NCBI GenBank assembly: GCA_937925595.1
Contig: CALALQ010000493.1
Location: 28,229 to 92,228, forward strand
Length of the DNA stretch: 64,000 nt
Reading direction: 5' to 3'
From: an uncultured Demequina sp.
GTDB taxonomy: Bacteria > Actinomycetota > Actinomycetes > Actinomycetales > Demequinaceae
Below the pieces are notes generated by a model. It worked only from the letters and a program-made list of their open reading frames with translations, was not told the origin of the DNA and did not search any database. This document shows, in pieces, positions 58,001-64,000 of this stretch; position 1 is the stretch's first letter; every line of letters starts with the position of its first letter. Made by a program: the position numbers and the translations under genes.

Positions 58001-58257
58001 CGAGCGAGGATCGTCTCCGTGGCGAGGCCCAGGTCGAGCGGGGTGCTCGCGAGCTCTGCGCCGAGCGCACCGCCCTCGTCGATGCGGTAGAACGCGTCGA
58101 CGGAGTTCGTGCGGGGGTTGTACGCGGCGACGGTGAAGACGTTGTTGAGCGATTCGATGTCGTAGAACGTGAAGTTGGCGGTCTTGGCCGTCACCGGACG
58201 CTTCGGCTTGGGCGACGCGGAAGTGGCGGGAACGGGCGCCAGGGCGGCGTGCGACAT
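55024..58257 (-). CDS. Family-B-like DNA polymerase with proofreading exonuclease
   Basis: 1077 residues, start at 58257 with GAGAGGGGA upstream. Exonuclease motifs: FYDIES (Asp33, Glu35), YNSFNYDSTML and YNVSDVVGL. Polymerase motif A is DFTSYYPNML (near 640), the D-x2-S-x-Y-P signature; motif B is KLILNSASGAGD (near 700); motif C is STNTDGLYS (near 752), a variant of the usual DTD. The order exo-A-B-C and the spacing fit family B. Motif C has TDG in place of DTDS, so one of the usual aspartates is not obvious. It probably replicates the element together with the primase and helicase nearby; a protein-primed mode cannot be judged here. Confidence 0.8.
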   Translation of the reverse strand: MSHAALAPVPATSASPKPKRPVTAKTANFTFYDIESLNNVFTVAAYNPRTNSVDAFYRIDEGGALGAELASTPLDLGLATETILARNPALQPRDGKAPEIRFWDLTQCGHSMALARLVGLSDADNVNDPHSPSTYDIPGHPYFRPVCDTDPEYDPFDAHPYIAGYNSFNYDSTMLAIYLTEAFAHIGLAIQQRLRFDSGFSAPTAAMLREHNDQLFKEPFKSYMPRYLTDGRVAGGKRWASTPNKIRNAMMNSGRHIDIARLNEAQKLVGLKRQLGGLGRQIYESEKLEGHNATVDSLADFYELLAYNVSDVVGLADLFEHPTYSSGFDLKKGLIDEYPETIYEKSKFTGAPNIHPTAVRRGRLTPDASSAKLVGLILSPYGNLDDLEGVSFMYPSEMVAKERGVERRNVLEDCREFFYANISDANARAQFDKVYEYYRSIEGKNFNGSEEYMKRWPDGPMALSLTDIPKLPNNLPYFNADGSPSTCFATFSTGGIHGAEADWATYRADVEAWRPKNELLGAVQKAFPDPLVVRTTKGGVTLPDGRVVQYSEVLTSKSTIKALTAMSEALEAGYPGWATCPPDQFDGERYFEIASQFPGVGYREPTAPPALFEQKADGSTKLKPKYAFTSMAPAIHEDFTSYYPNMLRNMSAFYNAELGEDRYAKILADKDRYGKMMKDPSLSAEERTRLGVLRNGTKLILNSASGAGDTTHHTPIRVNNAIISMRIIGQLFSWRIGQAQTLAGARIISTNTDGLYSVLDEEINNRVLAEQQALINVEIEPEPLIIVSKDSNNRLELKVPDDPDTPVWEAEIVSASGGTLACHKGPQPTKSLAHPAVLDWALARYLRYAAGGFIPSWRTTPISLAEPLDRRLGKQLLHEAVRTNDPVTAARLFQNIIAASDGKITIPFAADPVDPVDPDPDKVVNPRVLQHYNRMFIVHQGKPGAVSLRNAGAWVVNPASRVKRAKENLPPVVTDPIAMRILQANGFARTRVEAAQTGRELLPEDQDVAVRRISGIDPSWSILIENGDLLCMEEEAVRDLLGCLDLDVYLDMLAGTYEKNWQNRAEDPSGVVDLTGD

Positions 58258-58294
58258 GGGCGTCTCCCCTCTCGGAGTAGTGATGGGTGGAAGG

Positions 58295-58619
58295 TCAGGT
58301 GCGCGTGAGCGCTTCGATCGCGGCCTCGATCAGAGCGACTGCGGTCTTCAGATCGGCCACGCGGTCGTCCGCCGGCCGGTAGACGGCGTCGGGCCACGGC
58401 CAGCCGCCGGGCGGTACGAAGCGACCGAATGGGTCGTGCCAGGCGTCCGCGCCGAGCGTGCCGATGCTCAGGAAGCAATCGGCAGCGGCGAGCAGCTCGT
58501 TGGGGGAGAGCGCCGCGCCCCCCTCCCAGTCGCGCGTAGATGTCGCGCAGGGGCGCGTCGGTGGCGGGAAGCGGCGGAGGTGTCGATCCGTTCAGGGCAT
58601 CGTGAATCGGCGTGGTCAT
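58295..58619 (-). pseudogene. Frameshifted small gene between polymerase and helicase genes
   Basis: A frame starts at ATG 58619 and reads well to DAPLRDIYARL; it then continues in another frame, which reads LSPNELLAAADCFLSIG and on to a TGA at 58295-58297. The switch point is a run of six C on the plus strand (58518-58523). Removing one base joins the two parts into a 107-residue protein without stops. It could be a mutation, a sequencing error in the homopolymer, or a programmed shift. The product is unknown; the second part has Trp/Pro-rich WHDPFGRFVPPGGWPWPD. Confidence 0.6.
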
Positions 58620-58665
58620 GATGCCCCTTCTGAGCGAGACGTGGTGCGTGCCGGACACGCAACAG

Positions 58666-58689
58666 AGCCCCGACCGTCGGGCCGGGGCT
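58666..58689 (-). terminator. 7-bp hairpin downstream of the helicase gene, distal
   Basis: AGCCCCG (58666-58672) pairs with CGGGGCT (58683-58689), upstream of the frameshifted gene on the minus strand. Confidence 0.5.
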
Positions 58690-58717
58690 GTGCGTAGGGG
58701 GATGGAGAGGGAGACCA

Positions 58718-58747
58718 CCGGGCGCGCTGGGGGAGTAGCGCGCCCGG
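58718..58747 (-). terminator. 11-bp perfect terminator after the helicase gene
   Basis: CCGGGCGCGCT (58718-58728) pairs with AGCGCGCCCGG (58737-58747). Confidence 0.7.
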
Positions 58748-58754
58748 TGAGATC

Positions 58755-60413
58755 TCAGCTGGTGGCGGTGTCGTCTTCGTCGTCATCGCCGGCGGCGGGC
58801 TGGGTGCCCTTGTACCGCAGCACGCCCCGGTAGTTCGGGGACTGCGGGTAGCAAAGCCCCCGCTTGAGGGGGTCGTTGCCCTGGTAGGACTGGTTCATCC
58901 AGTCCTTGAGGTCGAACCGCAGGATGAGCGGCTCGGGTGCGACCATGCGCCGGGCGGATCGGATCTTCGCCGATTTGTCCGTGCAGTAGAAGACCGTCGA
59001 CTTCTCGACGATGCCGACCAGGTCGCGCACGAAGCCGCTGCGCCCGATCGGGGAGCCCGACGGGTTCGTCTTCGCGAACCACGACTTGTAGAGGTCGTAG
59101 AGGAACTGGAACGGCAGGAGGTCCCATACGAAGGCGTCCTCAAACTCGTCCCAGAACGCGCGCACGGGGTCGTTGTACGTCTTGTACTCCGCCAGCACGA
59201 GCTGCGTCGCCTCCGGCTCCGAAAGCACGTAGTAGTCCATGTGGAGAACGCGCTTGAGCACGTACTCGAGGACCTCGGCGCGGGTGACGTAGTCGTCCTT
59301 GATGTAGCGCTTCTCGGCGCCGGTGAAGGACTTGTTGAAGGGCACGAAGAGCTGTCGGCGGTAGAAGCTGTCGCTTCGGTCCTTGATCTTCGGGAACTCG
59401 TTCAGACACTGGACCATGAAGCCCCAGAACTGATAGGCGATCGGCGTCTTGTACTTGCGGTTGATCGAGATGACGTCGTTCGTGATGATCGCCTTGAGGT
59501 TGGCGGCTCGGTCCACGAAGGTGCCGACGTCGTTCTCGTCGACCAGGATCGCGCTGGCACGGGTGAGCGGCTCGAGCAGGAAGTCCTTGCCGAAGTCGCT
59601 GATCGGGATCGACGCGTAGCTGGCCGTTCCGACCAGGTTGCGCATGAGCTCGACCAGGGTTCCCTTGCCGTTGTTGCCCTTCTCGCTGTAGAACCAGGCG
59701 CTCTTGTTCCAGCGGACGTGTGGCCGGATGATGGCGCCGAGGATCTCCCACAGGAGGTTCACGATCTCGGGGTCGTCGCTCAGCGTCTCCATCCACTCCT
59801 CGACCTCCCAGGTGTCACCGTCGGGTGTCTGGATGCCGTGAGAGAGGGCGTTGGCGTTGTAGTTGACGCGCGCCTTCGACAGGAAGACGTAGCCGGGATC
59901 GAAGGGGTGAAGCTCCTTCGTCCGGTAGTCGAAGATGCCGTTGTTGACGGGGACCATGTCGCGATCGGAGCAGCGACTCAGCCGCGGGGCCTCTTCGCGC
60001 AACACGGTCATGACCTCCTTGAACTCGTTGATGGTGAGCTCGCGGTTGTACTGACGGGCGATCCTGCGGATGTGGTCTTCGCTGGTGACGTAGATCCCCT
60101 CGTCCTCACCTTGGTCGGCGTAGATAGCCAGCAGATCGAGGTCCCGGTCGGTGTTCCGGCCGGAAGGGGTGATCCGCGCGACCTTGTGAAGGTAGACGAG
60201 GATCTGGGCGACCTGGGAGAACGTCAGGCGCTTGAGAAGGTTGATCTTGTGAGAGCCCTTGCGGGCGACGTTCTCAGCGTCGAACGCCTTGTTGGTCGCG
60301 GCGAGGAGGCTCTCTTCGATCGTCGCCGGCGTCGGCAGGTTCTTGAGATCGAGCGAATCGAGGTACTTGGTGGTCACCTGCTTCGTGATCTCGTTCTGGG
60401 TCTTCGCTGCCAT
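58755..60413 (-). CDS. D5/P4-type replication helicase
   Basis: 552 residues, ATG at 60413 with AAAGGCATC upstream. The central SF3-like ATPase has Walker A SEKGNNGKGTLVELM (near 239-253), ASAILVDENDVG as the Walker B region and FMVQCLNEFPKIKDRSDSFYRR as the motif C/arginine finger region (part). The N-terminal ~190 residues and C-terminal ~150 resemble D5 N-like and P4 C-terminal helper regions. These proteins are ring helicases that start replication in phages and plasmids. No primase active site is visible in it; that role could be filled by the prim-pol at 44541. Confidence 0.82.
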   Translation of the reverse strand: MAAKTQNEITKQVTTKYLDSLDLKNLPTPATIEESLLAATNKAFDAENVARKGSHKINLLKRLTFSQVAQILVYLHKVARITPSGRNTDRDLDLLAIYADQGEDEGIYVTSEDHIRRIARQYNRELTINEFKEVMTVLREEAPRLSRCSDRDMVPVNNGIFDYRTKELHPFDPGYVFLSKARVNYNANALSHGIQTPDGDTWEVEEWMETLSDDPEIVNLLWEILGAIIRPHVRWNKSAWFYSEKGNNGKGTLVELMRNLVGTASYASIPISDFGKDFLLEPLTRASAILVDENDVGTFVDRAANLKAIITNDVISINRKYKTPIAYQFWGFMVQCLNEFPKIKDRSDSFYRRQLFVPFNKSFTGAEKRYIKDDYVTRAEVLEYVLKRVLHMDYYVLSEPEATQLVLAEYKTYNDPVRAFWDEFEDAFVWDLLPFQFLYDLYKSWFAKTNPSGSPIGRSGFVRDLVGIVEKSTVFYCTDKSAKIRSARRMVAPEPLILRFDLKDWMNQSYQGNDPLKRGLCYPQSPNYRGVLRYKGTQPAAGDDDEDDTATS

Positions 60414-60465
60414 CGTTGATGCCTTTCGAGGGGTCGTGCGAAGCCCTGCAACCGATGGAGGCGAC

Positions 60466-60978
60466 CTATAGGTCGGTCATCTGATCGCGGAACTCCGAGA
60501 CGAGTTGTTCGGTGGGGCTCAGCCGAGAGAGGGCGAGTCCTGCGTGGTGCTCGAGGTGACGAACCGCGGTGAGCACCGCTTCGCGGCCCGCTTCGTCGTC
60601 GGGCTGGTCGGGGTTGACCGCAGAGAGCGTGAAGAGCGATTCGGCCGCCCGCCACAGGTGGGGCTCGGTCGGGAAGGCGACGTCGAGCATCCGCCAGAGT
60701 CTCTGGCGGTGGTGCTCGGTCGCGCTGACCGCCTCCGGCTCCTCGTCGACGGCCGTCTCGCCGACCTCAGCGGCGAGGTCAATCTCCAGCACCTCGGCGA
60801 GCTTCTCGCGAAGCACGTCAGGCATGGAGAGCGAGGCAAGGTTCGCCTTGAGGAAGTCGCGAACGACCGGGGGAAGGTCGTCGATCTCCGTGAAGACGCC
60901 GAAGGGGGTGTCGAAAGCCAGGTGAATGTCGGCGGGCTCGGCACCCTCCGGCTGCTCGTCGTCGGCAGGAGTGGTCAT
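60466..60978 (-). CDS. Acidic protein of unknown function
   Basis: 170 residues from ATG at 60978 with AAAGCGAGA upstream. Acidic throughout, helical in the second half (HHRQRLWRMLDVAFPTEPHL). No membrane segment or recognised family. It lies just upstream of the helicase gene and may be co-transcribed with it. Confidence 0.45.
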   Translation of the reverse strand: MTTPADDEQPEGAEPADIHLAFDTPFGVFTEIDDLPPVVRDFLKANLASLSMPDVLREKLAEVLEIDLAAEVGETAVDEEPEAVSATEHHRQRLWRMLDVAFPTEPHLWRAAESLFTLSAVNPDQPDDEAGREAVLTAVRHLEHHAGLALSRLSPTEQLVSEFRDQMTDL

Positions 60979-61013
60979 GATGTCTCGCTTTCAGCCGCGT
61001 GCCGCGACGGAGC

Positions 61014-61316
61014 TCAGGGGAACGGGGTGGGCAGCGCCGCGTAGGCGCTAACGAGGATCGCCAGCATCACGGCGACCGAGAGGACGGAGCCGCAGCCGGA
61101 GATCCACAGGGCCGCGATCGCAGCGCCGCGGCCGCCACGGTGGATGCCGCGCCGGCGGCCCGCGCGCAGACGCACCAGCGACACAGCGGCCATGACCGCG
61201 CCGAGGAGGAACCCGACGAAGGTCAGGAGTCCGCTCATGGACACGGCAAGAGAGAGCCCCGCCAGCACGCTGAAGCGTGCGCGGGGCGCAGGAATGGGGT
61301 CGATGAACAAGCCCAA
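61014..61316 (-). CDS. Small membrane protein, TTG start
   Basis: 100 residues from TTG at 61316 with GAAGGGATC upstream. Two long hydrophobic segments (about 14-46 and 65-92) flank a strongly basic loop (RLRAGRRRGIHRGGRG), so both ends face out and the loop is cytoplasmic. The plan resembles small DUF4190-like actinobacterial membrane proteins. Function unknown. Confidence 0.5.
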   Translation of the reverse strand: MGLFIDPIPAPRARFSVLAGLSLAVSMSGLLTFVGFLLGAVMAAVSLVRLRAGRRRGIHRGGRGAAIAALWISGCGSVLSVAVMLAILVSAYAALPTPFP

Positions 61317-61402
61317 GGTCGGATCCCTTCTACGGACGTCGGAGTCCGCGATCAGCGGGCGACGGAGAATCCGGACGCAGGCTTGTGAACTTCACACTGT
61401 CT

Positions 61403-61434
61403 CCCGGTGCGCGCTGTGCGCGCGCCAAACCGGG
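61403..61434 (-). terminator. Hairpin after the recombinase-like gene
   Basis: CCCGGT (61403-61408) pairs with ACCGGG (61429-61434), enclosing alternating GC. A second hairpin with GAAA loop lies at 61441-61458. Confidence 0.5.
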
Positions 61435-61440
61435 GGCAGG

Positions 61441-61458
61441 TGAGAGCGAAAGCTCTCA
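61441..61458 (-). terminator. 7-bp hairpin with GAAA loop over a stop codon
   Basis: TGAGAGC (61441-61447) pairs with GCTCTCA (61452-61458); the right arm contains the stop codon of the recombinase-like gene. Confidence 0.55.
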
Positions 61459-62373
61459 GTGCTTGATTGCTTCGAGGCGCGCCAGCGCCTCGTCACCCTC
61501 GCCGACCAACTGCTTCAGCCGAAGCAGGATGGCGGCGGCCTGAGCATCGGCGTCGTCGTAGGCGGCGGCGAGCTCATCACTGGTTGCATCTGCGAAGCGC
61601 CCTGTCGCCTGGAAGACAGGCTGGGGTTGAGCGTGGGTGGCCTCAGCGGCAGAGAGGCGGTCGGCGATCGTGGCGCTGATCGCACGGAGGGTCATCGGCT
61701 CGACCGAGACCCACCCGTAGCGGTCAATGTGCGGCAGGAGCGTCTGCGCCTGCCGCCAGGTGCCGTCCAGCCCCACGTTGCAGTCGTGGCCGGTGAGATC
61801 GGCAGTCGCAGGGTCCAGCTGCTCCTTGACGTCGTTCCGCCAGCCGAAGGATGCGGCGCCGACGACGCGCAGCCACCGGGTCACAGCGCAGGCGTGGCAG
61901 GTGGCGGGGTCGGCTGACGCCTCCACGGGGAATCCTTTGATTGTCAGGCGGGGGAACAACACGACGTCGCTCTCTACGACGTTCTGAGCGGCCCGCCGAG
62001 TGAGGCCGAGCAGTCCGATCAGAATGAGCAGCCAGGCGTCCCTACGGCCGCGTAGCGCCTGTGAGAAGTACTTTCGGTGCTGGTGCGTCGGCAGCTGTGC
62101 GAGCGCCTGGTCGAGAGACGCCCATTCGGGACCTTCTCGCATCGCAGTCGGCCGGGGCGCCGCGCCGGGCAGCTCGAGCGGACACCCCCTGTGCTCATGC
62201 ACGAGACGGATGGCGCGCACCCGTCGGGTCTGCGATTCCAGCGGTGCCGGGAACTCCTGCAGGAACGAAGCGACCATGTGGGCTGTGGCTGGCATCGGCT
62301 GAAGCCCCATCGACTCACACCAGTCAGCAAAGAGCGCCCAGTCGCGCTCGGAGCGTGCACGTGCGGCGGGCAT
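61456..62373 (-). CDS. Degenerate tyrosine-recombinase-like protein
   Basis: 305 residues; the ATG at 62373 immediately follows the upstream stop. The N-terminal part (ARARSERDWALFADWCESMG) matches the core-binding SAM-like domain of tyrosine recombinases, and LLGLTRRAAQNV sits where the first catalytic Arg region lies, but the HxxR box and the nucleophilic Tyr are not visible. A short Zn-like CHAC occurs midway. It is likely a catalytically dead partner or regulator of the recombinase at 62374, with which it is coupled. Confidence 0.55.
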   Translation of the reverse strand: MPAARARSERDWALFADWCESMGLQPMPATAHMVASFLQEFPAPLESQTRRVRAIRLVHEHRGCPLELPGAAPRPTAMREGPEWASLDQALAQLPTHQHRKYFSQALRGRRDAWLLILIGLLGLTRRAAQNVVESDVVLFPRLTIKGFPVEASADPATCHACAVTRWLRVVGAASFGWRNDVKEQLDPATADLTGHDCNVGLDGTWRQAQTLLPHIDRYGWVSVEPMTLRAISATIADRLSAAEATHAQPQPVFQATGRFADATSDELAAAYDDADAQAAAILLRLKQLVGEGDEALARLEAIKH

Positions 62374-63543
62374 CTACAGCCCCAGGCGCGTCACGGCGTT
62401 CTGCCGGAGGGGCGTGCTCTCACGCTGATAGATCAGGACGGTGTTCAGGTTGCGATGGAACGTCTGACGGGCGACCTCGGACGGCGATGCGCCCGCGCGG
62501 AGCGCCTGGGTGACGAAGCCGGCGCGAAGCGAGTGACCGCCGAAGCGGGTCGGGTCCATGCCTGCCGCCTCGAGGCGGCGCTTGACGACGTCGTTGATCG
62601 CGGAACCGCTGAGGAACGCGGTGCCGATGTGTCCGCCTCGGCGCACCGTTCGGAACAGCGGGAGCTTGGGGTCCAGCCGCTGCAGCTGCGGCGCGGGGGC
62701 CTGGCAGATGTGAGTGTCGATGCTGGACTCGCGCAGGAGGCGCATCATCGCACCTCTGGACTCGAACGCGGCCGCGTCCAGCACGCGCACCCAGCGCAGG
62801 AACGAGCAGGGCGCGCACGTCAGCGGGTTACTGCCGAACGGCAGGCCCTTGACCGAGCCCCGACCTTCCTGGTCGGTCTTCGATGTGAGCAGGCGCACAT
62901 GGAGCCCGTCCTCGGGGTGCAGGGTGATGTCGCCGAGAACCCGAGAGGCAAGCTCGGAACGGCGGAACGCGCCAGCGAATCCCATCATGAGGATCGCGGC
63001 GTCGCGAGTGCCGATGATTCCCTGGGGGTAGGAGGTCGAGTCGATTGTGGTGAGGACCTTCTTGAGGTCCGCCAGCAGCAGGGGTGCCATGCGCCGTGTC
63101 GGTCGTGCGTGACCGCGGCGGATGCCGGACATGGTGGTCGCCACCATGGGCATCCTGCCCGGTTCACGGTGTCCTGCCGCGCGGTGACGCGCGTTGATCG
63201 ACGTCAGCCAGCGGGCGAGAGTCGTCGGAGAGTAGGCGTAGTCACCAGACGGCTTCAGCACGGCCGCGCGGTCTGTGAGGAACGCCGCGACAGTCTCGGC
63301 AGAAGCCGGCAGAGCCACTTGATCGTGCGCGTCGCACCACCGCTCGAAGCCCTCCCAGTCGCTGCGGTAGGCGCGAGTGGTGTTGTGCGCGCGAGAGTTC
63401 GCCTGGTGCTCGGCGATGCCGGCGATGAGGGACGCGGGGAGCGGTGCGCTCTCACGATCAGGGACCTGCGCGGCCGCAGGGAGTACGAGGACTTCTGCGG
63501 CCGCGGAGGTCGGTTCGGCGGTGGCGACAATCTGGGGGTTCAC
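62374..63543 (-). CDS. Tyrosine recombinase/integrase
   Basis: 389 residues from GTG at 63543 with CGGAGG upstream; the longer frame from 63969 runs over an inverted repeat and operator. Catalytic residues are present in order: Arg194 (GAFRRSEL), Lys222 (LLTSKTDQEG), His337 and Arg340 (GGHSLRAGF), His363 and Tyr372 (TVLIYQRES). The N-terminal 35 residues are Ala/Pro-rich. It could integrate the element, resolve dimers or invert a segment. No attachment site is proven; a 10-bp inverted repeat lies upstream of it at 63609-63649. The closely coupled degenerate homologue suggests a two-protein recombinase. Confidence 0.85.
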   Translation of the reverse strand: MNPQIVATAEPTSAAAEVLVLPAAAQVPDRESAPLPASLIAGIAEHQANSRAHNTTRAYRSDWEGFERWCDAHDQVALPASAETVAAFLTDRAAVLKPSGDYAYSPTTLARWLTSINARHRAAGHREPGRMPMVATTMSGIRRGHARPTRRMAPLLLADLKKVLTTIDSTSYPQGIIGTRDAAILMMGFAGAFRRSELASRVLGDITLHPEDGLHVRLLTSKTDQEGRGSVKGLPFGSNPLTCAPCSFLRWVRVLDAAAFESRGAMMRLLRESSIDTHICQAPAPQLQRLDPKLPLFRTVRRGGHIGTAFLSGSAINDVVKRRLEAAGMDPTRFGGHSLRAGFVTQALRAGASPSEVARQTFHRNLNTVLIYQRESTPLRQNAVTRLGL

Positions 63544-63577
63544 CGCCACCTCCGATCCGCTCACCTGTTCGAGTTCC

Positions 63578-63589
63578 CTCGTAAATGAG
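63578..63589. promoter_or_regulatory. Operator-like palindrome, site 17
   Basis: CTCGTAAATGAG, the same core as site 4, 35 bases upstream of the recombinase start. Its outer flanks match the consensus less well than site 4. Confidence 0.55.
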
Positions 63590-63608
63590 CCTAACGAGTG
63601 GTTCCGAC

Positions 63609-63649
63609 ATTTCGGCCGGTTCGTGGGGATCGGCTCATACGGCCGAAAT
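63609..63649. repeat. 10-bp inverted repeat near the recombinase genes
   Basis: ATTTCGGCCG (63609-63618) and CGGCCGAAAT (63640-63649) are perfect complements 21 bases apart. The stretch 63544-63804 contains no gene; this repeat and the operator are its main features. It may be a recombination or regulatory site. Confidence 0.5.
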
Positions 63650-63791
63650 CCGCGACGGATGCGGAAAATGGGGCTGCGCGCCGATAGTCGCGATAACGGT
63701 GAATATGGAGCCCAAAAAAACGACCCCTTGAAGTGAGATGTGGCTGAGTATGTCGCGGATCGCGCGGTCCGGAGAGGTACTCGGTCGCCGG

Positions 63792-63797
63792 TAGATT
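63792..63797 (+). promoter_or_regulatory. -10 box TAGATT of the lipoprotein gene
   Basis: TAGATT ends seven bases before the ATG at 63805; the transcript would be leaderless or nearly so. Confidence 0.5.
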
Positions 63798-63804
63798 CGG
63801 AACC

Positions 63805-64000
63805 ATGAAGACCATCGCAAGCGCGGCAATCGCAGTCGCCGCACTCGCCCTGACGGCGTGCTCGTCGCCGCTGCCCGCCGACCCGGAGGCCGCGTTCATC
63901 GCAGAGCTGGGCCAGTTCACGAACATCACTGACGTCCCGGACGAGGACGACTGGATCGAGCTGGGCCACATCGCGTGCCGCGAGTGGGAGGGGATGAGCA
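63805..64000 (+). CDS. Lipoprotein, DUF732-like, 3' partial
   Basis: 65 residues visible, running off the window. A short basic start, a hydrophobic stretch and the lipobox LTAC (residues about 16-19) mark a lipoprotein signal; the Cys would be lipid-modified and the protein held at the outer face of the membrane. AAFIAELGQFTN ... ELGHIACREW fits the spacing of DUF732-like actinobacterial lipoproteins. It has no operator palindrome, only a leaderless promoter, and may be host or cargo. Confidence 0.6.
   Translation, partial: MKTIASAAIAVAALALTACSSPLPADPEAAFIAELGQFTNITDVPDEDDWIELGHIACREWEGMS

Noticed and set aside
1..64000. Possible prophage
   Set aside because: No capsid, portal, terminase, tail or holin gene was found, whereas a relaxase and a coupling ATPase are present; phage-like replication enzymes alone do not make it a phage.
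1..64000. VirB4-type ATPase, tRNA genes, rRNA genes, CRISPR arrays, insertion sequences
   Set aside because: Looked for and not seen. The AAA+ proteins at 7488, 28656, 36856 and 41308 have Clp, MoxR or other AAA+ motifs, not VirB4 motifs; VirB4 may lie outside the window.

Overview
The window is 64 kb of high-GC DNA with the habits of an actinobacterium: TANNNT -10 boxes, several apparently leaderless genes, frequent GTG/TTG starts and GC-rich hairpins between genes. Microbacteriaceae-like hosts would fit, but no gene fixes the genus. No rRNA, tRNA, CRISPR array, transposase or virion structural gene was seen. A relaxase, a VirD4-type coupling protein, a family-B-like DNA polymerase with two primase/helicase proteins, and a tyrosine recombinase indicate a large conjugative plasmid or integrative conjugative element. 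All calls rest on reading the sequence; no database search was run.

Layout. (1) 1-28 kb, plus strand, is the transfer arm: the end of a CHAP-like wall hydrolase, small membrane proteins, a MobL/MobP-like HUH relaxase (4026-6242), a double-AAA+ Clp-like ATPase (7488-9269), a tail-anchored coiled-coil protein (9373-11628), a 1325-residue coupling ATPase (11787-15764) and, directly after it, an 1861-residue protein (15884-21469) carrying RNA polymerase beta signatures followed by beta-prime signatures in one chain. A small cargo patch (21.5-23.8 kb) with an ATP-dependent DNA ligase follows, then another transfer-arm protein, an HU-like protein and a FliA/WhiG-type sigma factor. (2) 28-63.5 kb, almost entirely minus strand, is the replication and maintenance arm: a MazF-like toxin, a UvrD-like helicase, a MoxR AAA+/VWA/VWA/Clp-like group, an AEP-type primase-polymerase, a SNF2-like helicase with a VRR-NUC nuclease, a family-B-like DNA polymerase, a D5/P4-type helicase, and two recombinase-family genes. 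Many small unrecognised genes lie between. The arms converge at a bidirectional terminator at 27986-28032.

Regulation. A palindrome, roughly TTTCTGCTC-N6-GAGCNGAAA, occurs at least 17 times in front of transfer-arm transcription units and at a few places in the other arm, often overlapping or just downstream of a TANNNT box. It looks like the operator of a dedicated regulon. Three places carry tandem copies 30-31 bp apart. The RNA polymerase-like gene has one copy upstream plus a 14-bp inverted repeat whose right arm covers its ribosome binding site.

The main candidate for an undescribed system is a mobile element carrying its own fused beta/beta-prime RNA polymerase, a sigma factor, an HU-like protein and a repeated promoter-associated palindrome, wired into a conjugation operon.
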